From contig BCKE01000090.1 of NCBI GenBank assembly GCA_001600495.1, forward strand, positions 9,355 through 68,551: a stretch of DNA of 59,197 nt, given 5' to 3'. The DNA comes from Pilasporangium apinafurcum (taxonomy: Eukaryota > Oomycota > Peronosporomycetes > Pythiales > Pythiaceae). This document shows, piece after piece, positions 33,115 through 44,530 of this stretch. Each line of letters begins with the position of its first letter. The first letter of the stretch is position 1. The notes below the pieces were generated by a model. It was not told where the DNA came from and did not search any database. It saw only the letters and a program-made list of their open reading frames with translations. Both the position numbers and the translations under genes were made by a program.

Positions 33115-34646
33115 ATGGAAAGCTGGACGGACTACTTCACGTCACACTTCTACGCCATCAAAATGCGACCTGTATCGGCCTTCGATCCCTCCGGGTTCAT
33201 GATTGTCGTCTCAGCACTGCTGCTGCTCGTAGGCATTGTCTCCGCCACCACGCGAGAGCTCATTTCCAGTCATGGCATGCTGTTGCGCTCGCGAGTGGAA
33301 CGGAATCTGCAGGAAATGTCGGACTACGTTACAGATCAGCGAAGCAAAGTGGGAGAAAACTTACTGTACGTCAAAGGACGAGCTATTGCCCACTCTGGAC
33401 GGCAGGGGTTCATTGCTGAGATGGTCAGCTTCGCCTATCTCTCCCGACTCGCTTTCTCACTCACGGTCTTTGCGTTGGCGTCGTATCTGAATGCACTGGC
33501 AGCAGTTATCGCTGGGTAAGTAGAAGGCTGTTTGGTAGATTGATTGTACTGAGATGCATTGGATAACTGAAAACAGATGATAAATTAATTGCAGATGGCG
33601 TACGCCAAACGTCGTGATCCTGGACCTCGCGAATCAGGAAACGGGTGAGAAGACGCTGCCGGACCTTGGCCACGATCTCTTCAAGTATGTCATGACCAAG
33701 ATCTACGGTCCTACAGCCACCATCGAGTGGTTTGACCTCCCGGACGAGTTTCTTGCGGCCGTCGGTGTCGTTGTGACTGTGTTGCTTATCCTCCATCCTC
33801 GTGTAAGTCCAATGCATTTCTGTCATTGCTTGTCGTGCTTACAGATAGTTAACAACTATGGTACTGCTGTGTATATGCAGCGACTGCTCATTTTACGTCG
33901 CTTTTGTGCGATCTTTGCATGCATCAATCTAATGCGCGCCTGCTGCGTCGCTGTCACATCACTCCCGGACGCCAGTGCCAACTGCATCTCCCAGTTCGGC
34001 TCCGAGCGCGGTCACTACAAGACGTTACCAGTTTTTCCAAAGTAAGTCGATCGCTCTGCAAGTGCATCCGTCTTTAATAGCTTTGCTCTTTATGCTGACG
34101 CTGTCTGTGTGTATAGAGCGTTCGATCGCGCATGGAAGGTGCTGACTCGACCGTCACATCACATCACGTGCGGTGATATGGTCTTCAGTGGCCACACAGT
34201 CTTCTTCATGCTTTGTTGTATGCTCGTCAAAACGGTTTGGATCACTGACTTCTTTTGACCCCGCTTGGTGTGGAAGATGGTGACTGATTTTTTCAATGTG
34301 CGGTTTGTGTGTTTGCTTGATCATATAGTATTGCGTTAAGGAAGAACTCAATACGCCGTTTACGCGCCGCTACTCGTATGTGCTCTGGATTGTGCGCTAC
34401 TACGTGTATACGGGCTCAGCGCTCGGTATTTTTGCGATCATCGGTACGCGTTTACACTATACGCTGGACGTGCTCATTGCCATCTACATCACTATGCAGG
34501 TCTGGTCGACCTATCACTGGCTCTGCAGCAACCCCGCAAAAAGTTTTCCCGTGCTGCGCTGGCTTGAGCACGAAGGTGTGCACATCATCGATCGAGATGC
34601 CTACCGATTGGCACGACGGTCCGGCAGCTTAGAGAAAATCGAGTGA
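33115..34646 (+). CDS. Sphingomyelin-synthase-like (PAP2-type) phosphotransferase
   Basis: Five exons (33115-33515, 33595-~33802, 33881-34041, 34117-34234, 34329-34646) give about 401 residues. Several membrane helices are visible. The sphingomyelin synthase D3 motif CGDMVFSGHTVFF is in exon 4, and D4 HYTLDVLIAIYIT is in exon 5. Together they supply the conserved His-His-Asp triad. Upstream PDASANC... and FGSERGHYKTLP also fit. The family transfers a phospho-head group to ceramide at Golgi or plasma membrane; whether the product is sphingomyelin, ceramide phosphoethanolamine or inositol phosphorylceramide cannot be read. The end of exon 2 is set by frame, with one or two bases of uncertainty. 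Confidence 0.85.
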
Positions 34647-34728
34647 CAGAGATAAAACTTTCAGTAGGAGATCAGAAGAAGAACAGCATGCAGATGGTCA
34701 ATACTACAAAAGTTATGACATTTGGGTG

Positions 34729-35795
34729 CTACTTCATTTTCTTTTCATCATCTTTTGTTGTCTGTTGTTGCGCCATTTCTCGGTGAAACTTACCTTCGAG
34801 ATGCTCCTTCATCGCTGGCCACTGGCTGTTGAGCGCGGCAAACATGACTGTGTCCCGGTTGCACTTCTTGACGATCATGTGCTTCCGAACCACTCCTTCG
34901 AATACAAAACCCAAGGAATGTGCAGCACGCCGCGCACGGACGTTATGGCCGTCGCAACGCCACTCAACGCGGCGGTAGCCAACATCGAAGAGATGCGTGA
35001 GTAGCAGCAGTATCGTCTCGCTGAGCCTAGCGCAGCCCTGGAACGCTGGCGTAAGCCACAGATCGTCCAGCCGAACCCGCAGATGTTGAGGCGAGTGAGC
35101 CGCTAACGTTAGCATCCCAATAGGGAGGCCGCTATCAGAATCTGTCTACAGATATGAAATGCTCATTAAATCGACAAGTAAGAGCAAAAAGCTACATATA
35201 AGCATACCACCACGAAATGTCGCGCATCCTTTCGTTCGTTATTGTAATAATGCGCTTGAAAGGCGTTAAGCTGCTCAAACGGTCCGTGTGCCAAGTATTT
35301 CCAAATCATTTCGTCTGCATCGTAGGTGAGTTCACGGTAGATACCAGACCTAGCTCCATCATACAATCAATGTAAAGGAAAAGGAAAAAGCGATGTCGAG
35401 GTGCAATAACATTCCTACCTAGGTTGTCCATTGGAAATAGAAAAGAGTGCCTTAGCGTCTTCATTGGTGAGATTTCGGATACAGACAACTACACCTCGCA
35501 GTGGCGTCGTCAATGGTTCCGGTTTGAGTGGCAACTGCTCTGCCTTCTGTAGGAGATGGTCGTAGAGCAGCGGTTTTTGTTCTCCTAGCATATCTGGCAG
35601 ACCCACAGCCTCCTGTTTCATACGGTCGAATGACCCGCCGTGCTGAAGTAATAGGAAAACAGCGACAAGTGTCCCCACGAAGACGGTGCCACCCGCGGCG
35701 ATCCCAATGAGCACGACCGTCGAGATCATCGGCGCTTTTGGATACTTTGAATGAAATGCCATTCCACATGCTTTTAGTGATTTTCTACCAATCAA
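34729..35795 (-). CDS. Membrane-anchored GNAT (RimJ/RimL-type) acetyltransferase
   Basis: Three exons (35795-35419, 35349-35208, 35145-34729) give 311 residues; starting at the internal Met (35762) gives 300. An N-terminal hydrophobic helix (STVVLIGIAAGGTVFVGTLVAVFLLL) would anchor it. The catalytic part matches RimL-type GNATs: VRLDDLWLTPAFQGCARLSETILLLLTHLFD, followed by EWRCDGHNVRARRAAHSLGFVFEGVVRKHMIVK. It probably acetylates a small molecule or N-terminal amine; substrate unknown. It is head-to-head with COX19. Confidence 0.82.
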
Positions 35796-35846
35796 ATTTT
35801 TTGATTTGTGACATTATTGATTGACACGCCAAGCGAGGAGGTAAAG
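35796..35846. promoter_or_regulatory. 51-bp divergent intergenic space, GNAT / COX19
   Basis: Only 51 bp separate the first ATG of the GNAT gene from the COX19 ATG (84 bp if the GNAT internal Met is used). Both 5' UTRs and promoter elements must overlap each other or the neighbouring coding sequence. Confidence 0.55.
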
Positions 35847-36408
35847 ATGAACGCGGTGGGAGCTCCATCGCAATCGAAACGACCGCCAGAAAAAGGCTCG
35901 TTCCCGTTGGACCACTATGGCGAATGCAAACCCTTCATGAAGGTTTATCTCTGTGCAATGTGTGATCTACTCTGCAATAAATTGCAATTGTCATAACTAA
36001 AGACGTCCCCATTGGCGAATCAACAGACGTTTCTCGAGTGCATGAAGGAGCACAAGGGCAATCACATTGACTGCAAACATCTCTCGAAGGCCTATCTCAA
36101 GTGTCGAATGGAAAAGTATGTTGAATGGCAATTGTAAACATCGTATATTCATTCATCATTCTTATGTGGATGTAACTTGGTGCAGAGGGCTGATGCAGGA
36201 GGAAGAGCTCGAGAGGCTTGGTTTCCATGAAGGAGGCATGAAGAAGCAGCGCGCCGCGTCATACGAAGGCAAAAAAGAAGGTGGGACTATCGCTGCTTAG
36301 CGCTCATTTCGTTAAATAGGTGTTGATGTTTGTTATGCTGACATTCATCCAGGTGAAGGCTTTGTGGCGGGACTGGGTGTGAAGCAAGCACGATACAAAG
36401 ATAAATAA
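35847..36408 (+). CDS. COX19: COX19 cytochrome c oxidase assembly factor
   Basis: Four short exons (35847-35942, 36027-36115, 36186-36280, 36353-36408) join in frame to 111 residues. The twin Cx9C (CHCH) fold is clear: C(x9)C in GECKPFMKTFLEC, split by intron 1, and DCKHLSKAYLKC. GSFPLDHYGEC upstream and GLMQEEELERLGF downstream are the COX19 signatures. The protein sits in the mitochondrial intermembrane space, is oxidised by Mia40, and supports copper delivery to complex IV. The length is normal for the family. Confidence 0.94.
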
Positions 36409-36465
36409 AGACAATGCCAGCGGCTGTAGTAACAAGTAAACCTTGACATCATCAATATCCAAGAC

Positions 36466-38955
36466 TCAGTGTCCTCCCGTCTCGAGGCGGAAGAGCTTCA
36501 TCTTGAGCGCACTGATCTCACTTGCGGCCTGTCGAGCGTTGGTCTCCAACTGTTCCTCCAATACTCTAACACGCACAGCCAATAGCGATTCCTCATTCTC
36601 TTGCTCCCCATTCTGATTTGCTCTCCCAGTTGCAGCAGTGCCATTTGTCGTCGTAGACGGGAGGTGCTTTACCTGTGTCTCCGATGCATCTTGATGGACT
36701 GAGTGCATAGCAACAGTCTGTTCAAACTGCCGAATCACGTGCTCCTGCATACGGACAGCTTTCTAAGGAGACATGCGCAGCAGAAACCAAGTCAGTTCAT
36801 GTAGATCAAGGCAATTTTGTTGAACTATCCACTTGCCTTCAGCACCGCCACCTCCTGCTTCTCACGTTGTAATCGCTGTACCTGCGCTGCCTGAATTAGA
36901 TGTGCTTGCTCCAGCTCCGTATATCGCTTCTACAACAGACCCTTTCGTGAGTCAAGCCATAATGCTATGATTCAAATTAACGATCAGCATAGACTTACCT
37001 CCAGCTCGCGATAGTGCGCGAGCGATTGCATCGCTTCATCCAACTGCTTCTTCGTCAGCTGGTTCTGTTGGTCCAGTTCCTTGTATTTCATGACCAGCAG
37101 CATAAAGCGTTGAGCTGTTTGACTGTCTAAGTGTGCGCCTGGTTGATGATGATACGGCTGAGTTAACTCTTCCAGCTGCTTCTGTTCTCGTTGTTCCATT
37201 GCCACCAATTGGCTTGTCCGCTGTTGCAGTTGCTCATCTTTATGCCGCAGTTCTCTCTGTTTGTAATGGACATAACCGACGTGTCAGCTATCACAATGAC
37301 ATCATGTTCATCATTTTTCTAGATGAAATCTCACGCGTAGGGTGACAAGCTCAAGTCCACACGCCTTAATGGCTGCTAGACGTGCGTCCAACTCGCCCTG
37401 GAGCTACATGTGAAAGCATAACGAAGCTTATCTTTAATCCCAAGTTAAGATCAGACAAAGAGACTTGACTCGAAGTACATACACGCTGAATCTGTTCCCT
37501 CTGCGCCACAGATTCCTGTTGTAGATGTGCGAGTTGGTCTGTGAGTACCTGGTCAATAGCGGATTTACCTGCATTGTGATCGGTGTTCAATGACGGCAAG
37601 CCATTTATCAGTGGTGGTTTTCTATCCTCGGAGATGCTGTTACTTCTGACCATTGCAGCCAAGACGCTACTAATGCCTCCCTCATCGCAAAAGGACGAGA
37701 CTGGATGACGATTCAAGCCACGGAAGAGTGCGCCCATCCACTCGAGCGACTCTTTCTGACATTTCCAGCGGTTGGTGCAGACTACGCGACGTGCGTCGCT
37801 CAGAAATCGCTCCCACGCTGCGGGATTCCACCATCGCAGTGAGAGATGAAACTGTCCAATCATTTGATTTTTATCGTTCCTCAAAACGTAGATTGCAATA
37901 GGCGGGTCCACTGTGAAGTTACTGCCATTCTTCTCCATTACCGATGGTTTTAGCATCAACCGCCCTCGACCAATCTGCTTGTGTGGCTGATCGCCTGCGC
38001 TGTAGACTATTACATCGATCTCTTTATCAGCAGCACCGCCATCTACGAAGTCAAAGACGAATGGAAACTGCCACCAAACGCTCAAACACCCATCCGAGCC
38101 TGGGCTTCTTCTTGCGGACGGACTGAGACAGGAAAGTAGTTGAGATGATGATGGCTGCGCTGAGATCACAATGCCGTCAGTGACCAATTCAAACTCTTCT
38201 TCCAGTGTTTCACGTTCCAGTAATACTGCTGTTGATGACAACGCGTCTGAAGATTGCAGCAAAACGGCGAGGGATGACCATTCATCCTCTCCATCCGTCT
38301 TTGATACGTTCGTGAATGTAAAGGATTGAAGCAGCACTTCCACTCGCTCATATGTGGGGTGCGCAAACGTTGAGTAGCTTGATTTCTGTACAGAAATGTA
38401 GATACATGGGAGAGGAGTAAGAGCGCTGTCTCCTCTTCTTCGTTCTTCTGCTTCTTGGAAGCTGATCGCAAAACGCCTCTGCTGTGTGAACGGCCATTTG
38501 AGAGGTAGAATTGCTTTTCCCAACAAAAAATCCTCCTGCTGACTCACTCCACGTTCCACCAGCTCTAGTTTTAGTGTGAATGGAATAGGCTGTGCCATCA
38601 TTCCATGCTCGACAAGTGGTCGCCCCTCTTGTGCTGGTAGCGTCAATGTGAGCAGCTCGTTCCAGTCGGGAGACGTGCTGTCTTCCACCACGCGAGTTGC
38701 TGCGAAGGGCGAGTACGTCCGCGTGTAGGGCAGCGGACGGTCGTTGTCTCCGTGGAGCAGTACCGCATGGACGCACTCGACGCTGCCAGCGAATATGGGG
38801 AAGTTCTCTACTGTGAGCACCACGAACGTTCTTAATTTGCTGTCGGCACTGACACGGCGAAGTCTGTCCAAATGACGGCCAAAGTGCACGTGAACAGCCA
38901 GTAACCGCACGCTGCGCGTGTCTGAGGTCGTGAAGGGACTACGGAGTTGACACAT
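36466..38955 (-). CDS. C2-like domain and coiled-coil protein
   Basis: Five exons (38955-37483, 37403-37335, 37256-36999, 36929-36837, 36762-36466) keep one frame and give 729 residues. Intron 4 begins GC (GCAAGT) instead of GT. The N-terminal ~400 residues contain two or three C2-like beta-sandwich segments (for example DSTSPDWNELLTLTLP, and GQFHLSLRWWNP). No full calcium-binding Asp set is obvious. From ~465 on it is coiled coil rich in Gln/Glu/Leu (QLAHLQQESVAQREQIQR, LEELTQPYHH, LVMKYKELDQQNQLTKKQLDEA), ending ISALKMKLFRLETGGH. This architecture suits a scaffold at membranes, cilia or centrosomes, but I do not recognise an orthologue. It is divergent from the anoctamin gene (256 bp between ATGs). 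Confidence 0.72.
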
Positions 38956-39211
38956 GAACAATCAATACGCGTTATGCACGAAAGCACCGAAGTGAGTAGT
39001 GGCATAGACGTTTTTACCGCATGTAGTGGACATCTGCGGCATCTGAAGGTGAGCGATCTCGTGGCGATTCGCATCGTAGTGGCTGGAAAGACATGCATGC
39101 CGCCGAAATGTCAAAAAACTTTACGAATGACACGAAAGGTCGCGATCTTTCGTCTGATCATAGCCATGGCGACCTGTTTCTATCCAGAGATCACTGCAAG
39201 TGCGTGCAAGC

Positions 39212-42200
39212 ATGAGCGCCTACGATTCCATCGACGTGGCCATTACCAGTCCCGTGGCGTCTCCACGCGCAAATACGAAGGACAATGAGTACTATTACAC
39301 CATCGCGTTCCCGAACCTTCTTCACTCATCATCATCACACACAGGTGCCGATCGCCGCATCAGCTATTCTGACGCTGTGGTGCTGTTGCGTTCTGTTACA
39401 TCTGGTGGCAAAGAGCGTGAGAAGCGTGCGGTGCAGGAGCTTCGTCGTGCATGGATGGAGAAGTTTCGCTCGGCCGCACCGCTGGGAGAAGACACTGTGC
39501 CCTATATCTATTTCCAGGAACTGCTACGGGAACTAATCGTCCAGCGGTTCGACGCCATTCCAGGACTCTACTTACATGCATCAACAACAGCGGATCAGTC
39601 GCTGCTGCTACTGAGCTTCCGACCATCGAAAACACTACTGAGTGCCATGGCTGACAGGCTGCGCATACCAGTAGTCGCCATGCCGGAGCTGGATCCTGGC
39701 GAAAGCTATTGGAGCGCCGACCCTGTACGCAGTCGCTTTGAATCCACGCAATGGTCCAAGCCCGACGTGCAGGAGGAGCTTTATCGTCTTTTCCTTGTCG
39801 GTAAGATCTCATGCGACGACGCGCAAGTGTTTGAGACCGAAGGTGATAAAGAGGACGCCGCGATGTGGTCTAGACGCATCAACGCGCTGAAGCGCTTCGC
39901 CGATCCTGAAGTGGCACAGATCGTCCAGGAGACAAGCAAAAATTCTCTTTTACCTGTTTATTTGCCTTACTCAAGCCGTCCATCGCTGCAGTACCTCTAC
40001 CGGCAGATCGAGGCACCTCTGGGATCTTTTGCTAGCATCACGCCATTTCGGGTGGTGGACAATATCCGTCTGACGAAGGCGATCGTCGACGCTGAATTCG
40101 ACTGCGACGCGCTAACGGAACAGCAGATCCTTAGTCGCCACCTCTGTACGCACACGCACCACACGGACGCCGTAGACACCTCCATTGACGTCCTGAGGGT
40201 GCAGTGGGGAAGTCTGCTGAGCCCTTGGCGACTCTATCGACAGCGACTGATGAGACTCCCGCAGCTATTTTACTACCAGCCTGTTCTCCATATCCGCAAC
40301 TACTTTGGTGAAGAACTCGCGCTCTGTAAGTCAACTGTTGAGTTGATTTTTTTGCTCAGACGCTGAATTAACTTATTGGGCTGTGTGATCAGATTTTGCG
40401 TTCACGTCGTCCTATGCCCTAGCGTTGCAGTGGCTCTGCGGTGGGGCAATCATACTCACATTTCTCTCATTACTATCATCATCATCATCCTTTCATGCCT
40501 ACAGCCGTGTGACATTTTGTCTGCTCAATTGTGCTTTTATCAGCGCCTTCATTCGCAAGTGGGAGCTAAAAGAGCGACAATTGGCAATCGAATGGGGCGT
40601 CACGAACCTCAAGACGCAACTTCAGCCGCGACCGCAATTTCGCGGCCAACTGGAGTGCAGTGTCATCAGTCACCGCCTTGAACCACATTATTCGCCGTAT
40701 ATGCGGCTGTTAAAGCGTATGGCATCCAATGTGCTTCTTCTAGTGCTCAGTCTGGCTATCCTTACTGGGTACTATCTGCTCGTTACGTCGCGGGTATTTG
40801 AATATCTCACCTCCAACTCTTCTGTAAGCATGCAAATGCGAAATGTGGCGCTCGCTCTTTTAACCAAGTGCATCGGCACGCCGTTGGCTCAACTGAGTAA
40901 GCATCTGAATGACTGGGAAAACTACAAGACGCAAGTAGACTATGACACGAATCTGACGCTTAAATGTGGGGACTTGCATTGTTGCTTTACATGCAGTCAT
41001 TGAGCAACTAATGTTGTCGCTGTCTTCCTACCTGTATAGATATACTGCTACAGACAGCGAATTCCTTCGGTATCCTTTGGTACATGACCTTCCTCCGGCC
41101 GCTGCTCAGCACTGACGATTGCAATAAGCATCTCACGCATCTCTCCTGTCGCGACCAGGCGCGTGGGTTGCTTGTTGTGATGTTGGTATTGGATCTCTGT
41201 ATCGCTGTTTGGGAACTACGTTCGCCGCTCTTCGGGTTGATTGCTGGGGCATATGACTGGAGCAAATTAAGGCGAAGATGGAGGAGGAACGTGTTCTTCA
41301 GTGGTAAGGACGAGTCGGATGGCAAACGCCTCCTTCTCAGCGACAAGCAGCGCTCCCGGCAACATCACTCACCATTACAGGAAAAAGAAGATGACGATAA
41401 AGGAGAAAGCATGGAGGCGGAGCTGTGTCTTGACGAATACGAGGGTGTGATGTTCGACTACGCGCAAGTAGTCATCAACTTTGGCTTCATTACGTGGTTC
41501 GCAGCACTGCTGCCGCTGTCTTGTCTCGTCGGGTGGGGTGTAGCAGTGCTGCAGATTCGGATCGACGCCTATAAACTCTGCCACAAGACACAGCGACCGT
41601 TTCCGCATCAAAAGAACTCGATCGGAAGCTGGCTGGTCTACCTCCACTTCCTCAGCCTCGGTAGCGTACTACACAATGCTGCGTTTGCCGCGATGGTCTG
41701 GATGGAAGAGCTCTCGTCTTCCACACAAATCCGCCTCGTCCACGACCTGCTGCGGTTGGACGTGACGCGCGAAACCCAAGCCTACTCACTCCTGCAAGTG
41801 GAAACACAGACGCTTGTGCTGTTCGCGGCGTTTGGCCTCGTCTGGTCACTCATGAGCGTCCCAGATCAGACCGACCGTGCCACAGCTCGACGTTTGATGC
41901 ATGCGCAGCAGAAACAGGAGTTTCTCGAGCAGAAATACCTCAAAGGACTCGATAAACTGCCACGATCCGTGAAGGATACACTACCACCCGGTCGCGTGTT
42001 TCTCAACGGCGTCTCACGATACATCATCACCGGGAATCGGGCCGAGCAAGACGCCGGGGAGGAAATCGAGGAGGAGCTAAGAGAGCTGCGGTGGCTCACA
42101 ATGGACCAGGAGAAGCGCATTTCGGCGTTACGGGCGACGCAGGCTCCCGTGGGCGTGTTACACGTGGATGTACTTGGAATCAACATCCTCCCAGCGACGA

Positions 42201-42799
42201 ACACACTCACGAAGACCACAGACTCGTTCTTGCAGCTGAGTGTTGAATCAAATGTTCCCCCAACAACAACAGCGGCTGCTAAGACGCTCAACAAACCCAC
42301 CAACACGACTGTCATCAAGAAGAATCGATCACCACAATGGAATGAGCAGTTTGAGTTCCAGCTGAAATCACTTGATGATGTGATGACGATCGTCATCTAT
42401 GAGTGGGAGGTGCTAGGCAAGAAACGACGCATCGGCCGCACAAGTCTTCCGATCTCTGACGTCGTAGCGCGAACAAACTCGACAGAAGCCGCGGAAGATG
42501 GTGCATCTCTCCAATTCAGATCGTCTGTTGAGAATGCGCTTGGTCCTGCAAGTCCTTTGTCTCCGTCTTCTTCTTCCACCCGAAGGCGCATGGCGAGCTA
42601 TGACATCCCCATTGACATTCCAGAGAATCTCTTGGTCGCGATGCATGCGGATATCGCCAAGCACGGTTCACCACGCATCTCCATTCGCTGTGGCGTCGAG
42701 CTACAAGAGCTAGGCGCGTTGCTCTTCCAACAGCGACAACTTGTGGCTCAAATGGAAACCCTACGGGAAAAAGAGAAGGAGTTTTTCCAATGGTTGTAG
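39212..42799 (+). CDS. Anoctamin (TMEM16) with C-terminal C2 domain
   Basis: Three exons (39212-40325, 40393-40965, 41040-42799) give 1148 residues. A long cytosolic N-domain ends IRNYFGEELALYFAF, the anoctamin entry to the first membrane helix, recreated across intron 1. IRKWELKERQLAIEWG and LNDWENYKTQVDYDTNLTLKY (the anoctamin linker preceding TM3), then FGILWYMTFLRPLL and YAQVVINFGFITWFAALLPLSCLVG, are ANO10-like hallmarks. Residues ~934-1040 form a C2 domain: HVDVLGINILPAT, KKNRSPQWNEQFEFQL, IGRTSLPISDV. Anoctamins are calcium-activated channels or lipid scramblases; scrambling or tethering is the likelier role for the ANO10 branch. A C2 domain on an anoctamin C-terminus is not an arrangement I know. 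Confidence 0.85.
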
Positions 42800-42910
42800 A
42801 TTGAAAAAATAACTTAAGCTACCTGTGCGAGTAGGAGACCCGCGTCGTCATCTAAAGAAGTGGCTCTGTCTAGCATGTTCCTATCTATTTTCATTCCTTC
42901 ACAATGTTCA

Positions 42911-44116
42911 TTAGGACTCGCGTACCCAGCAGAAAGCGGGCGAGAGTTCGCGCTGACCACCGCTGGAGCTACTCGAGTTGAGCGATCGCTGGTCATGCGG
43001 CAGCTCCAGCTTCGCAACCGATATGCGCGCGTTAGGTAGTGCAAACTTGGAGGCGTGTGCGTTGTTGTTGGGGAGGTAGCGGCGACTGTTCTGACCCGAC
43101 AGCGTCGCAATGTCCGGTCCATCGTCGTCTACCACGGCGTCATCTACTGCAACAGAGTGCGACGTAAAATGGTTCTTCTGTCGTGGCCGCGTAATACGGC
43201 GCATGAGGTAGAGCATGCAGATGGTCGGAAAGATGGTTGGGATGAGATTATTAATCACCACGAAGGTCGTAAACTGGATCGCCACACCGCTCTCAGACAG
43301 CAGCTGCGAACTCACACGCAGCAAATCGGAGAAAACGACAACGCAGACCGTGAGCAGCAGCTGACTGAGCGATTTTTCGACACTGCCGGCGGGAACCATC
43401 CCCTTCGCGAGCAGCAGCCGGCGGCGCAGACGCATACCCTGGTATGTGAGGAGCGCGCCACAGAGCAGCACGACGACGATGACGGCATACGTCATTGCGT
43501 CTCGCACGAAGCTGCGGGAGAAATCGTATTCTCCGAAGACATCATCCGGGTACTGCGTGACGACAAAAGGCACACTGATAGCCCAGAGCACTAGCAACCC
43601 CAGGAGTACCAGCACAGCCCTGGTGAGACGGCGTGTCTCGTATGACTGGCCAGCGGAGACGACTTCGGACCAGCAGATGGCGATGTAGTACTTGCAGGTA
43701 GACTGAAGCAGCACGGCGTAGATACGCATTGGGTATGTGACCTCCCAGCGCTCACTCTCAGGCCAGAAAATCCAACCAACAGGATCTGGGATGTTGAGTA
43801 GGATGGAAGTGAAGAGCACGATGTGAAAGATTTTCTTTCGCAGGCTGCTACCGTGTTTGAAATGTACGTAGGTCATCCATAGAATCACCATCGACAGCGC
43901 CGTATAAAGCACGAGCGACAACCAGCCGCTCACGCACAGTGTGGTGAGCTGTTCGGTCGTGTAGCGATGTGGATCACTTTCATTCGTTGTTGTGTATATG
44001 GCTGTGGCGACACGAGTGTTATTTCCGCTTAATTCATTTATATTGGGCGGCACTACCGCGGCATTTGCGGCTGAGGAGCTGGTTTCATGCAGCAGGCGAC
44101 GCATCGAGAGCGGCAT
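42911..44116 (-). CDS. Seven-helix membrane protein (GPCR-like)
   Basis: One exon, 401 residues. An N-terminal extracellular-type region with N-x-T/S sites (NNTR, NESD) precedes about seven hydrophobic helices (WLSLVLYTALSMVILWMTYV, IFHIVLFTSILLNI, YYIAICWSEVVSA, AVLVLLGLLVLWAISVPFVV, AMTYAVIVVVLLCGALLTYQG, QLLLTVCVVVFSDLL, IPTIFPTICMLYLM). A long Ser/Asp/Asn-rich cytosolic tail follows. The pattern resembles THH1/TOM1-type or orphan GPCR-like proteins, but no diagnostic DRY or NPxxY motif is seen. Family assignment remains open. Confidence 0.65.
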   Translation of the reverse strand: MPLSMRRLLHETSSSAANAAVVPPNINELSGNNTRVATAIYTTTNESDPHRYTTEQLTTLCVSGWLSLVLYTALSMVILWMTYVHFKHGSSLRKKIFHIVLFTSILLNIPDPVGWIFWPESERWEVTYPMRIYAVLLQSTCKYYIAICWSEVVSAGQSYETRRLTRAVLVLLGLLVLWAISVPFVVTQYPDDVFGEYDFSRSFVRDAMTYAVIVVVLLCGALLTYQGMRLRRRLLLAKGMVPAGSVEKSLSQLLLTVCVVVFSDLLRVSSQLLSESGVAIQFTTFVVINNLIPTIFPTICMLYLMRRITRPRQKNHFTSHSVAVDDAVVDDDGPDIATLSGQNSRRYLPNNNAHASKFALPNARISVAKLELPHDQRSLNSSSSSGGQRELSPAFCWVRES

Positions 44117-44399
44117 CTTCCGCCGTCGCTTCTTCCTCCTGCTGATCTCGTTGTGTGTTGGTGGACTATCTATCCAGTGTCCCCACGGGCGGAGGATTGG
44201 AAAGGGGTAGGTTAAAAAAAAAGCAAACCCCTAACCTTTACTGCACCTCCTTTATTTTGTGATGTGGCTGGTTTTTTTCTCTTGGATTTTGTATACTGAG
44301 CTCATGTGTAAAAAAAGGACATCAAAACAGCTGGTGACGAACGAGAGTAGCACTGACGATCCCCTTTTCCTGCTCTTTCAGACTCTGATTTAACAACAC

Positions 44400-44455
44400 A
44401 AGCGGATCCGCTTATCAAAGAAGCGGATACGCCGCGTTTCCAAGCGGATCCACCT
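44400..44455. promoter_or_regulatory. Three AAGCGGAT boxes at exact 21-bp spacing
   Basis: AAGCGGAT starts at 44400, 44421 and 44442, so successive copies are 21 bp apart (two DNA turns) on the same face. The first is a perfect 14-bp palindrome, AAGCGGATCCGCTT. The array lies in the 414-bp space between the divergent seven-helix gene and the ABCC transporter, 75-130 bp before the ABCC ATG. It is consistent with cooperative binding by a dimeric factor. Confidence 0.6.
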
Positions 44456-44530
44456 TGACGGCCCGTCCTGTGGCCAATTTTCTCTCTGTATACTTATCAT
44501 CCGTTTCGGAAAAGAACCCATTGGACCGAG

